Shown here: piece after piece, positions 34,493 to 44,381 of the stretch
Layout of the letters: each line of letters starts with the position of its first letter
Position numbering within the stretch: the first letter of the stretch is position 1
Source: Phytophthora colocasiae
Lineage: Eukaryota; Oomycota; Peronosporomycetes; Peronosporales; Peronosporaceae
Reading direction: 5' to 3'
DNA: 64,000 bases
Assembly (NCBI GenBank): GCA_018806915.1
Contig: JAGKQI010000062.1
Span: 434,001 to 498,000 of the forward strand
Position numbers and translations under genes: made by a program
The notes under the pieces: model-generated
Database searches by the model: none
What the model saw: only the letters and a program-made list of their open reading frames with translations
What the model was told of the DNA's origin: nothing

Positions 34493-36322
34493 CTACAGTA
34501 CGATGTCGCATCTACTCGCTCGAATCGCAGCAAGTATCTTGTTGACCGTCAAGTCTCCCTGGAGACGGCCACCGAAATCCCTCTCGAACAAGTCTTGGTC
34601 TTCGTTGTACTCCGCACGAATAAACTCCGCGATAATTCTCATTCTGGAGAGGCGCGACCTGTGTATCTTGCGTTCGTGTGGAAGCATGTCCTTGACGGCT
34701 CGGTACTGGTGACACGCAGGATTTGGGTGCCAGTACTGATGAACGTAGTCGCGCCATGATTTGGCATCCGAAAGCTCAGACACGAGGCGAGCGGTTTCCA
34801 CATCAGTTCCATCACACATATCTTCAGCGTGTTCAGCACCTTCCGTTTCTTGAGTATCGTTTTGTCCGCACTTGACGCCCTGTATCATGCCACGGAGACC
34901 TTCCAGTAAAGCGTCCTTGAGATCGGCAATGGTCGACGGGTGCAGGGCATGAGGAACTTGATCGGGGGCTGCATATGTGGGGTTAAGCTGTGGATCGTCG
35001 TCAGCATCGGAATACGTGCGTTCGTAGTCAACGTCTTGCAAATCATCCAGCGACGCAGTGTTGATGCATGCGTCCGCATCTGGAGCCAGCGAGTCTCCAA
35101 GCTGATTTTCCTCTCGGTCCATGACATCATCGAGAAGATACCGCGTCACCGTTTCAGCCTTCTCACTCGGTGCCCACTCTGCCCACCATTTCACCAGCTT
35201 TAGCGTCCAGCGTCTTTTTTCAGGAGCAAACATGAACCGGTACTGAGCGCCTCCCCGACGAAAGCAGTGCGACGTAAACCAGATCTCGTCGCCAAGAACA
35301 CTCCTGCTGATTCCGGCAGCCGCAGCGACGATGTTGAGAACTTGCGTAAAGTTGCTGTCCGTCATTGGTGCGCCCCATTTGACTCCAACTTTGGCAAATG
35401 AAACCTTGCTGCATGGAACCCTGCTGTCATCCCCGGCGCACCGCTGTCGCTTCGCTCCATGACGAGGAATCTTCGTCAGCGAGGGGAATGCGAAGTCGTC
35501 ACTGCTCCACATGTGATGTAGCTCCGTCTGCGCGTGGTGGAACCATCGACTCAGGTACGTCAACGCCTCAGCGGCCTTCTCTTCCTTTGGGAGAAGATGC
35601 AGCGAGTACGTTCGACTGGCAAGGGGGTCATGGTCGGTCTTGCGGTCACGGATTGTGAAGCAGCCAAATCGAATCGCGGCACCGGTCTTGCGAGACTTGC
35701 GTCGTAGGCCAAGTTGTATGTCTCCCTTCTTAATCAGTAGTACTTCGTTGATGCGGCACATTTCGTAGAAGGCAAGAGAGCATACCGCCGAAACCCACAG
35801 TCTCATCGTCTTGTTGAACATCGGGTCTGACTCCAGGAAGGCGATAATCTTTGAGAGCATGGTCAGCGACATCGGGGAGGCGCGCTTAGGGGTCCTTTCG
35901 CGTTTCTTTACCTTACTTAACCCGGCCAGAATCTGCAAGATGGTGGCAGACTTGGCGGGATTACCTCGCGGGGTAAGAGTTCCGTCCGCAGCCGTGTCGA
36001 CAACCCAGCAATCGTGTGGATGGCCACCAGCAAGCATCTGTAGCTTTGTGCTGTGCCAGCTGATCGCAGCACGAAGCTTTTTAGCCGGCCACTGACTTGT
36101 GTTGGCCGTCGCTAGTTGGTGAATGTACGCCGCGAGGACTCCTGGGAGCTGAACGAACCGTTGCTTGAGTGGGTCGGGATATCCTTCAGAGATACAGAAC
36201 GCGGCGAATCGACGAAGGCTGCCGTTGTAGTCCGTCCGCGTGCGAATCTCGAGCCTCTGATCCGCAAGCTTGGCCGCGGCGATGGCCGCTTGGTACAGGC
36301 GACTGGTTTCTGGAAGCTCCAT
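34493..36322 (-). CDS. Crypton tyrosine recombinase
   Basis: An intact 609-aa ORF. The N-terminal part (about 1-140) is helical and resembles a core-binding SAM-like domain. The catalytic domain (about 150-400) shows the tyrosine-recombinase tetrad: Arg190 in the FYEMCRINEV block, His352 and Arg355 in SHCFRRGG, a Trp-rich KWWAEW block at the usual His/Trp position, and the nucleophile Tyr395 in VTRYLLDD. A lysine near 228 (IRDRKTD) could be the beta-hairpin lysine. A 200-residue C-terminal extension is acidic and then basic. The enzyme should cut and join DNA through a 3' phosphotyrosine. The intact frame and all catalytic residues suggest it may be active. The last three codons and stop lie inside the GTACTGTAG core, so the core is under coding constraint too. 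Confidence 0.88.
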   Translation of the reverse strand: MELPETSRLYQAAIAAAKLADQRLEIRTRTDYNGSLRRFAAFCISEGYPDPLKQRFVQLPGVLAAYIHQLATANTSQWPAKKLRAAISWHSTKLQMLAGGHPHDCWVVDTAADGTLTPRGNPAKSATILQILAGLSKVKKRERTPKRASPMSLTMLSKIIAFLESDPMFNKTMRLWVSAVCSLAFYEMCRINEVLLIKKGDIQLGLRRKSRKTGAAIRFGCFTIRDRKTDHDPLASRTYSLHLLPKEEKAAEALTYLSRWFHHAQTELHHMWSSDDFAFPSLTKIPRHGAKRQRCAGDDSRVPCSKVSFAKVGVKWGAPMTDSNFTQVLNIVAAAAGISRSVLGDEIWFTSHCFRRGGAQYRFMFAPEKRRWTLKLVKWWAEWAPSEKAETVTRYLLDDVMDREENQLGDSLAPDADACINTASLDDLQDVDYERTYSDADDDPQLNPTYAAPDQVPHALHPSTIADLKDALLEGLRGMIQGVKCGQNDTQETEGAEHAEDMCDGTDVETARLVSELSDAKSWRDYVHQYWHPNPACHQYRAVKDMLPHERKIHRSRLSRMRIIAEFIRAEYNEDQDLFERDFGGRLQGDLTVNKILAAIRASRCDIVL

Positions 36323-36395
36323 GGTGGGTCACCGAGTGCTGAGGTCTGTGGCGAGATCTGAAGTGAAGGAATTTATCTGTACGGACCCTGTTACA

Positions 36396-36460
36396 ATCGT
36401 CTTTAATTGTACTCGCGTGTCGTCCCTCATCGTACTGCTGTCGTCCCTTAATGTACTTCC
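36396..36460 (+). repeat. Right block of ~18 bp repeats
   Basis: Three units related to GTCGTCCYTSATTGTACT between the Crypton 5' end and its start codon, in the same orientation as the block at 30870-30998. Confidence 0.75.
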
Positions 36461-36766
36461 ATGGTATAGACTTTAGGGCTACTGTACACATCTGCGGTGC
36501 TTTGGTTTTGGGGGAATTTTTTTGTCTTTGCAACAACTGTAAATTTTTAGCCAATCAATTTGCGTCGCACGACCGTTTTGGTCCCTCGCACCAGTGCTGT
36601 TTTCCACAGTGGCAGTTTCTACCGTATATTGTGAAAATAAAACGAATATATGATTGGCTATAATTATTTTTTTTATCAGTGTATGCCACATTAAATATCT
36701 TAACTCTATTGCGGAGTGCAGTAGTTAGCGAAGAGATCTACACCAACACCCACTCCCCCCTTCGAT

Positions 36767-38568
36767 ATGAGCGCGCAGTCTACGTTCTCACAAACGCCCG
36801 CTTACAAGGCGTCTGTGTCCAGCCCAAAAAGTGTTGCAGCAGAAGAAGCGGTCGTCTACGAAGGTAAAGAACATTTAATTCCTGCGATAGAATGTGATAC
36901 CACACAATAAAGCGATCTTCCCCCTCAAACACCAGCTGACTATTGGGTTGTATGCAGAACTGAAGCGAACTATCACTCTTCTCGAGACTGTGGTCAAGAC
37001 CAATGCTAAGGAGAAGATCCCACGTATCCTCCGCACCACTAGCAAGCTGCGCAAGACGTTGTCGGCGACGCAATTGCAGCAAGCCGTGGAACAGCTGCTT
37101 CCCCCACAGAACGTGTCCAAGCCCGTGCTACTGTCGCTGCTGACCACTATTGAAGCTAAGGCTCAGGCTGCTTCCAGTGACGCCCGTGCTGCCGCCAGTA
37201 AGGACCAAGATGTGGAGATGATGGAATCGTCGCCGGAGGTGGAAGTTGCTGCTTCCCCTGCTGTACCCGTACTACCCGTTGTGGACCTCATTGAAGTGGA
37301 GATCTACTTGTTCCTGTACGTGCTGGCGGCTTTGATGAAATACAAGCTGACTCAGGAAGCTCTGGATACGGTGGACAAGGTGGTGGCTCGTTGCCAGCAG
37401 TTTAACCGTCGTACGTTGGACCTGTTTCAGGCGAAGGTGCTGACGTATTACTCCAACATCCACGAGCAGTTTGGTCATGACCTGCCTGCTATTCGCAACA
37501 CTCTGCTAAATGCACACCGAACAGCCTGCTTGCGCTACGATGAGGCCGGACAGGCTACACTGATTAATCTACTGCTGCGTAACTACCTGAAGGAGAATCT
37601 GTATGAGCAGGCGTACAAGTTCGTCAGCAAGACGACGTTTCCCGAGTCGGTATCGAACAACCAATTCGTGCGCTATTTGTACTACGTGGGCAAGATTCAG
37701 GCTGTGCAGCTTGAGTACACCGAATCGTACACGAAATTGATGCAGTCTATCCGCAAGGCCCCGGCGAACACTGCGTTTGGTTTCCGACGCACGGTGTACA
37801 AGCTTGCTGTTATTGTACAGCTGCTCATGGGCGAGGTACCTGAACGTAATGTGTTCAACCAGGATGAGCTCCGCAAGGCACTGGCACCGTACCTGCAGCT
37901 CACGAACGTAAGTGTGTTGAATGGATGAATATGTGTGTGGGTATCATAGAATCCGACTAACAATTATCCCTACGTCAATGGCCTGTCCAGGCTGTTCGTG
38001 TGGGTAATTTGGAGGAGTTCAACGTGGTTTTGTCCCAACATGGAGCAGTCTTCAAGGCTGATAACACTTACACGTTGATTCTTCGGTAAGCTGGACGATC
38101 CGTGGTTAATGGTGGTGTTGAAAATTCTTTACTATCGGTGTGGATTTTGTGTCTAGCTTGCGTCACAACGTTATCAAGACAGGACTGCGTAAGATCAGCT
38201 CGTCCTACTCGCGCATCCTGTTCACGGATATTTGCGAAAAGCTCGCCCTGGAGAACGCGCAGAACGCGGAGTTTGTGTGCGCCAAGGCGATTCGCGATGG
38301 AGTGATTGACGCCGTGGTCGACCACGAGAATGGCTGGCTGCAGCTAAAGGAGACGGTGAACGTGTACACTACTAACGACCCGCAGACGGCTTTCCAGAGG
38401 CGTATTACCTTCTGCCTAGATGTGCACAATGAAGCTGTCAAGGCGATGCGATACCCACCGGATGCCTACAAGAAGGACCTTGAGAGTGCTGAGGAGCGTC
38501 TCGAACGTGAAAAGCAGGAAGAGGAGCTCGCCAAGGAAATTGAAGACGAGATGGACGAAGGGTTGTAG
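36767..38568 (+). CDS. RPN3: 26S proteasome regulatory subunit RPN3 (PSMD3)
   Basis: Lid subunit of the 19S regulatory particle of the proteasome, which degrades ubiquitinated proteins. Four exons are inferred: 36767-36863, 36913-37907, 37991-38085 and 38157-38568. Introns are GT-AG of 49, 83 and 71 bp, and all phases join to give a 532-aa protein, close to the usual family size. The middle exon holds the helical (TPR-like) repeats. Exons 3-4 hold the PCI domain ([10 protein letters not shown] to [20 protein letters not shown]), followed by a charged K/E/D-rich tail ending EDEMDEGL. An acidic insert lies at about 115-145. The small first exon was chosen because it supplies an ATG and the correct phase. 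The gene lies 280 bp from the Crypton end and converges on NDUFA13. Confidence 0.92.
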
Positions 38569-38857
38569 TCGAGGAAGACACTAGTAGCTTCATGTGAGCT
38601 GCTCTTGGCACATAACTACCTGGAACACAGTGCTAGAATGTGCATGGTAGTGCAATGCGACCTGATAAAGTGATCCAAAGCAAGAAATATCTTACTGCTT
38701 CATACAAACACACTGTGACTGGAAGAGCAGCAGCGACGATATTAATGGCATTTAATTCTCGCTAATCCAAGTCAGATGGGTTGCTGTCTCGTGCGAGCAA
38801 GCGAGCGCGAGTGTATTTCCTTCACATGCTTGTTCTCCAGTCGTACTCTCTCTCTGT

Positions 38858-39247
38858 CTACTTCTTCTGGGCCCAGAGCGGAGCCTGGTAGCGGTCCGAG
38901 TGGTACGGAGACTTACCAGCCACCCAGCCAGGCACGTTCTTCATGATCTGGCGCTCCTTCTCCAAGATGTGTTTCTCCTGTTCCAGATACTCAACGTCTG
39001 CCTCCGCCTGCAGGAAGGGAAGCAGCGCAATACGATTCTCACGCTCCTCCTTAGCCACTTCACGGTGGTGCTTGTTGTGTTGACCCACGAGGTAGTAGCC
39101 CACGGACGTGACGAGGAACGTGCCGAGGAAGAGCGACCATCCCGGTGGTCCACGCGTGGCTGGGCCGTTCTTGACGAACTTGACGGGCTTAAACCCGCCC
39201 GGAGGCGGCATCTCCTGGTTAGGCGCGTGAAAGTTGGGCGTGGCCAT
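38858..39247 (-). CDS. NDUFA13: NADH dehydrogenase 1 alpha subcomplex subunit 13 (GRIM-19 family)
   Basis: Accessory subunit of mitochondrial complex I in the inner membrane. The 129-aa product has the family layout: a proline/glycine-rich N-terminus with GGFKPV, one transmembrane helix (about 38-56, WSLFLGTFLVTSVGYYLVG), a charged H/R/E/K-rich helical region (RENRIALLPFLQAEAD), and a C-terminal half with VPGWVAGKSPY and a W near the end. Single exon. It is divergently transcribed from BRF1 with 338 bp between start codons. Confidence 0.93.
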   Translation of the reverse strand: MATPNFHAPNQEMPPPGGFKPVKFVKNGPATRGPPGWSLFLGTFLVTSVGYYLVGQHNKHHREVAKEERENRIALLPFLQAEADVEYLEQEKHILEKERQIMKNVPGWVAGKSPYHSDRYQAPLWAQKK

Positions 39248-39585
39248 GGTTGTGGCGGTCAGTCAGTCACTCGGGTCAACGGGACGCACTTCCTGTCGCT
39301 TGTCGAGCAGCTTGGCTTCTCGGCCTCAAGTTTGTGTGGGGCGCGTTAGGGGGCAAGCATAACCTGTTAAATTCGATGTAAACTATTATATTTAACGAGC
39401 ATAAATGATGTGTACCACGCGAATTTTTGACTGGTGGTATTGGGGTTGCTAGGGGTGTGGTAGACGGTATACAAAGTACAAGTTGAGGTGGAATATTGCT
39501 GCCGGAATAGGTTGTTCACCACCAACTAACTCGTCCTGATCAAACGTAGTGCTACCCAAGTTCTCTCCGCCTGGACCTGCGCGCC
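39248..39585. promoter_or_regulatory. Shared divergent promoter region NDUFA13 / BRF1
   Basis: 338 bp between two divergent start codons must contain both 5' UTRs and promoters. AT-rich centre at about 39360-39410. No specific factor site is claimed. Confidence 0.5.
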
Positions 39586-41749
39586 ATGGCCAGCATTTGC
39601 CCCACGTGCTCATGCACAGAGATCGACGTCGTGGATGTGAGCGGAGAGGCGGTGTGCGTGAGCTGCGGCACTATTCTAGAGGAGAACAATATCGTGTCGT
39701 CCATCGAGTTCCAGGAATCGGGCGGAGGCGCTCACTCAGTAGTGGGGCAGTTCGTGTCGGCCACAGCCTCAAAGGCCTATGGAAATATTGGTTCTAGTGG
39801 ACGCAACTATGGTATTGAGTCACGCGCAAATACGCTGGCAAATGGCAAGAAGAAGATTCGCCAGATCGCGGGGATGCTACGTCTAGGTGACCACTATGTG
39901 GACTCAGCCTTCCGCCTCTTTGCGCTGGCGCTGCAACGCAATTTCACACACGGCCGCAAGACACAAACGGTTATCGCTGCCTGTCTCTACATTGTTTGCA
40001 GGAGAGAGCGCTCGCCACATCTACTTATCGACTTTTCGGACAAGCTACAAATTAATGTCTACGTGCTGGGAGGCGTCTTCCTCAAGTTCTGCAAGCTACT
40101 GCAGATCCACCTGCCACTGATTGACCCGTCGCTCTACATTCATCGCTTCGCTTCACAGCTCAATTTCGCTGGCAAGACACACAGCATCGCCACTACGGCG
40201 TTGCGTCTTGTAGCTACCATGAAGCGTGACTGGATCGAGACTGGACGCCGTCCATCAGGTATCTGCGGTGCAGCACTGCTCATTGCAGCGCGTTCACAGT
40301 CAGTCATGTGCAGTCTGCACGACGTCATGGACGTCGTTAACATCGGAGAGCGAACACTAAAGCAGCGTTTGTACGAGTTCTCTCTTACCCCAACAGCGCA
40401 GTTAACCTATGATCAAGTTGGCAAGCTGGAGATGTCACGTGTGGAGTGTGACCCGCCCAGTTTTCAGCGTCACCGTGAGAAGGAGGTAATGGAAATGCTG
40501 CTACTCGAATCGGAAAAACTGCCGTTAGAACAGAATGGACGAAAGCGATTGACAAGAGAGAAGGGAGATTCTGACGATGAAAGTGACGAAGATGACGAGA
40601 GTGACGGCGCCTTGGCCAAAGGTATGCTGAAGAAGAAAGTACAGCGCATGAAGGATGAAGAGATGTCACGTTTTTTGAGCGGCGATGCCTTCTATAAGAA
40701 AAAGCAGGCCGAGGCGCTGCTTGGCAGCCATGGTGTCATTGTAGGTACTAAAGGTGGTGCTGTCGCCGAAAATCGAGACGATGGAGAGGACGAAGAAGAA
40801 GAGATTGACTATGGATTCGACAACGTAAACGATCAGATTGTGAACCGTGCAAGCCGCTTGGCAGCGCAAGAAGTTTTGCTCCGTGTACGAAAGAAATCGG
40901 CGCGATACTTTATGCGAAAACGTGAGGAGGCAAACTTTTACAAGACGATTGAGCGAGATCTTACCCTGGCGCTGGAGGATGATGCATCGTCGAAAGTTAA
41001 ATGTGATGGAGAAAAAGTGCAAATGGATGATGATGCTAATGGTGAAACAGAGCACAGCACTAGCCCCACTACTTCAGCAGACGATGAAGCGGATTCTTCA
41101 ATAACAAGAAGGCGACGATCACGGAGTTTAGTTGATAGTAGTAATGGCATCGAGAAAAGGAGGAGATCAAGGTCAAGTGATGACACTTATGAGCAGGAGG
41201 AAGATGCAGAAGACCCAGAAGGTGAGGACAAAGTGGCTGAGAAAGAGGACAGCACTGGAAAGAAGTCTTCTGATGAGGAAACTGTGGATACGTTTTCGGA
41301 TTTGGATGACGATGAAATCAACTCGTTATTGCTGACACGAGAGGAGGCTGAGAAGAAGAAATTGTTGTGGGAGAAGATGAACAAGGACTTCATTCAAGAA
41401 CAGGTACATCCATTCATTAGGAGCGTTTACCTCATGGGCTTTCTAACATAATGTCTGTGTTTGTGCTTGTGTTACAGGAGCAAAAGCGTTTACTTGGACT
41501 ATCAGCACCAGATGCACCGAAGAAGAAAAGAAGAAAGAAAACTCCTGATGTGAACGCGCCACCACCAGACACAGCGCAACACGCAATCTATGTAAGCTAC
41601 GCAGAGATGAAAACCACCCCTATATTCTATTCCTAAGCATTTCTGACATCGCACTCCACTTTTCGGCTGAACAGAAATTAAAGAGCCGAAGAATCAACTA
41701 TGAAGTCATCGACGAACTCTTTGGCGAGGCGGCAAGCAACGGTTTCTAG
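39586..41749 (+). CDS. BRF1: TFIIIB subunit BRF1 (TFIIB-related factor)
   Basis: Subunit of TFIIIB, which binds TBP and recruits RNA polymerase III to tRNA and 5S genes. Three exons (39586-41403, 41478-41591, 41675-41749) with GT-AG introns of 74 and 83 bp, all phase 0, give 668 aa. The N-terminal zinc ribbon uses C5-x2-C8 and C24-x2-C27. Two cyclin-fold repeats follow (about 85-170 and 180-275, with QTVIAACLYIVCRRE and GICGAALLIAARS blocks). The BRF-specific TBP-binding region is at about 565-615 (SDLDDDEINSLLL, EAEKKKLLWEKMN). Acidic K/E/D/S-rich linkers separate the domains. The C-terminal exons carry a KKKRRKK stretch. Convergent with the cyclin gene. Confidence 0.95.
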
Positions 41750-42086
41750 GACTTCAACAAAGCCTTGTTTTTTCAAACGTGCAACGTGGGGTCCGCAACT
41801 ACGGTTTGTGAGGAGCGTAGATCGTTTGACGTTGGCTTTGTGGACACACTTTTGGAAGATATGACACTGAGAGTCGGTGCATGCAGGAAGAAGGCAGCGA
41901 CTACAGTAAATGCGAACATTCCCCGCCCCTGATGTTGTTGCCGTTTCACCTCGACTGCCGCATAACTTCTTAGTTCATGAGGGTTTATTACTTGAAAAAA
42001 TACTTAAGTCTAGCAGTGCCGAAGCACGTATGTACAATACCATTAGCCACAAGTGGCTCAACCAAAACTCAACGAGATCAGGCCGT
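41750..42086. other. Convergent 3' intergenic region BRF1 / cyclin
   Basis: 337 bp between two convergent stop codons. No gene or repeat recognised. Confidence 0.6.
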
Positions 42087-44381
42087 TCAGCACAACAGCG
42101 CCTCAAGATCTTCGAGCGGCAAATGAGCAACTTCGCCGAACTCTTTGGCACTGTACTTCGTCGCAACGGCTGTTAACTCGCTTGGCTCAGTCAAAATCGC
42201 CCAGATATCCCGTGAGCACGGGGCAATGGCCTCCACCGCGTATCCTGTGAGCTCTATGAGTCGAGAGTTCCATACAAGACCTGGTGTCTGGTTTTCAACG
42301 TAGCAGTAGGCTGTGAGTAAGCATGCGCAAGCGATGACCGATGGCTCATAGGTGGCCCCAAATGTGAAGTTAAGTAGAGAAACTTCCGCAAAGTAGCAGG
42401 CGAGCTGGCTGATGAGCTCGTCTTCCTCCTCGAAATGCTCTAGATAGTAGCCCAGGAAACTGCTAACACTTGGCACAGCCAAATTGAACTTGAATACGTT
42501 GAGTAGGTCCCTCTCACAGTCCACGAGGTCGGTCTTTGTGTACGATCTCTCACAGATGTACAATAGATCATCCATATCGCACGGGTAGATTTCCTCAAAC
42601 TTAGAAGCGATCAACAATGCGGCGACTCCCACAAGCTGCAACTTCTGCGATTTCACGGGTGCTTGCGCCATGTATCTGTCAATGTAGTTGACAGTGAGGA
42701 AAAGCGTCTGTGCTTCGAGCTCGAAGCGCTGGTGTACTTCAACAAGCCAATCGACGAGAACGGCGCGCATCTTTGGGCGGATGCTTAGCTGCTTAGCAAA
42801 TATGTCTTCTGTAACGTGGTATCGGTGCTCTCGCGCTCGAAGATTTTCGTAGATAGAACACGAGTACTCATCCACCGTGCCTGGGGAGTAAACGCCTGGT
42901 GTTGCAGCGCATGCTTGGTCAAACGTCTCGGAGGATAGCACTAGGAGACTTGTTTGTTGACCAAACATGTCTTCATCAGCGGGGTGCACGTGATCCATGA
43001 TCTCCTCAATAATCACCTCTTCCTCGACCACAGTAATAACCTCAGACACCTCCTTTATCTCCATTCCATCTTCCAGCATCTTTACTTCATCCACTATCCC
43101 TGCCTCTTCCTCAGTTGGTTCCCTTTCAGACACTTTGTTCTGTGACTCCACACGCTCAAACACTTGCTCATCCGAGAAATCGATGGGGGCCGTTGATGGA
43201 TGCTTTGTCTTAAGAACTTCCTGTACAGTAGAAATCTCCAGTAGTTTGTCGTTCTCTTTGCCTTCGACCTCGACCTCGAAGTCCGGATCCTCTTCGCTCC
43301 AACTGGGGTCGGCCTTAGTTTCTAGAATCTCAGTAGTAGCTTCAATGAGTACTGGGTCAGCAACAGGTGATGAGCTAGGCCGTGCACAGAGGCCGTCGAA
43401 CTCGTCGTTCGCGATAAACAGGTCCTGCGGCTCCCCCTCCCCGTCAAAGGTACTGTAGCTGTCACGAAGATCCACTTCGTCGTCCTCAGGTTCCGTCTCC
43501 ACCAGTTCGGACGAGCTTGAAAGCGACTTTGGTCGGGGCTTTTTCGCCAAAGGAGAAGTTGAACTGGCCGGGGACACACCCACACTGGCACAAACGTCCT
43601 CTTGTTCTTCTGGCAGCTTGAAGAATACCTCTTTCTCGGGTTGCTGAGTTATAGGCGCTATCTTCTTGATACCCACAACTGTCCACTTAGGGGGAAGCTT
43701 TGCGTCGCTCACTCGGCGATCGCCCCGTACCAGCAGTTCGTGCAGCTCGTCGTCTTCTTCGTCCACGGTACTGTAGCCTCCCAGAGAATCGTAAAACTCC
43801 CACTGCTTTTGCTCCAGCTGCGCCTCGATTTCAAGCGCAAGCTCCATGGGGAGCTCTGGTACAGCAGCAACCGCTTTCGCGACTGCCAACGTGGTCGGCG
43901 CTGTCGTTGTACGCTTCTCATAGCTAGTGCCGGCGGCGACATATTCTGGACTTGCGTCCTGCAGGGGGCAGGGAGCGTCCCGTCGACCCCCACTTTGCTC
44001 ACTTGCACTATCATTTGCGCTGGCGACATCTGTAAGTGCCTCGGCGGTGCGAGCCCAGGCGAGACCGCTCGCACCCGAAGGGACAGTCACCTCCGACCTC
44101 TTCTCGTTAGAGGTAACGGTGTTGTTGATATCACGGGAATCTTGGCGGTCCTCGTCGTCTGTGCGGTCTCCAACCACCGTCGGGGAGAGTAGTGTATGCC
44201 GCTGCTTACGCTGTGCTCGACGAGCCTCCCGCGCGGCTCGGCGAGCCGCCTTTCGTTGTTGTTTGGCCTGCTTCTTTTCGATCCGTTGCTGTACACGTCG
44301 CTCGTGGCCCTCAGCGTCGAACGCGCTCCGCAGCAATTGCCATCGGGACTGGACAAGTGCCGAAATCTCAGTGAACACCAT
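42087..44381 (-). CDS. A/B-type mitotic cyclin with long N-terminal extension
   Basis: Regulatory partner of a cyclin-dependent kinase. The last 260 residues of this 764-aa protein are a classic double cyclin fold. The Cyclin_N box (about 505-632) contains MRAVLVDWLVEVH, LTVNYIDRYM and the ASKFEEIYPC block. A Cyclin_C domain (about 634-755) follows. The N-terminal 500 residues are low-complexity: a strongly basic K/R/A stretch at about 30-65, then acidic E/D/S/T-rich sequence. A KEN motif (EGKEND) is present and could mediate APC/C-dependent destruction. I do not see a canonical RxxLxxIxN destruction box. Most cyclins B are 400-500 aa, so the extension is unusual. The start codon is the first ATG of the frame. 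Single exon. Confidence 0.9.
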   Translation of the reverse strand: MVFTEISALVQSRWQLLRSAFDAEGHERRVQQRIEKKQAKQQRKAARRAAREARRAQRKQRHTLLSPTVVGDRTDDEDRQDSRDINNTVTSNEKRSEVTVPSGASGLAWARTAEALTDVASANDSASEQSGGRRDAPCPLQDASPEYVAAGTSYEKRTTTAPTTLAVAKAVAAVPELPMELALEIEAQLEQKQWEFYDSLGGYSTVDEEDDELHELLVRGDRRVSDAKLPPKWTVVGIKKIAPITQQPEKEVFFKLPEEQEDVCASVGVSPASSTSPLAKKPRPKSLSSSSELVETEPEDDEVDLRDSYSTFDGEGEPQDLFIANDEFDGLCARPSSSPVADPVLIEATTEILETKADPSWSEEDPDFEVEVEGKENDKLLEISTVQEVLKTKHPSTAPIDFSDEQVFERVESQNKVSEREPTEEEAGIVDEVKMLEDGMEIKEVSEVITVVEEEVIIEEIMDHVHPADEDMFGQQTSLLVLSSETFDQACAATPGVYSPGTVDEYSCSIYENLRAREHRYHVTEDIFAKQLSIRPKMRAVLVDWLVEVHQRFELEAQTLFLTVNYIDRYMAQAPVKSQKLQLVGVAALLIASKFEEIYPCDMDDLLYICERSYTKTDLVDCERDLLNVFKFNLAVPSVSSFLGYYLEHFEEEDELISQLACYFAEVSLLNFTFGATYEPSVIACACLLTAYCYVENQTPGLVWNSRLIELTGYAVEAIAPCSRDIWAILTEPSELTAVATKYSAKEFGEVAHLPLEDLEALLC

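Larger units (their letters stand above)
34490..36487 (-). mobile_element. Crypton (tyrosine-recombinase DNA transposon)
   Basis: A 2.0 kb element containing only the recombinase gene. In gene orientation its 5' end reads GTACAGTAGCCCTAAAG (around 36487-36471). Its 3' end reads GTACTGTAGTAAC and overlaps the stop codon (34493-34501), then abuts array sequence CCGCGTTGG. The array target itself contains GTACCGTAGCCGCGTTGG. Direct copies of a GTACNGTAG core at both ends, with no terminal inverted repeats, fit the known Crypton mechanism of recombination between short identical sequences. Three repeats of the 18 bp motif lie in the leader. Confidence 0.82.

Noticed and set aside
31089..36322. 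RING-finger gene and recombinase gene as one simple 5.6 kb Crypton
   Set aside because: The recombinase gene's 3' end is joined directly to the continuation of the array target, which marks it as the element end; kept only as an alternative.
36488..36766. Possible MITE around the paired AGCCAATC/GATTGGCT sites
   Set aside because: The two sites are imperfect inverted matches without a target duplication; they may simply be CCAAT-type promoter boxes.
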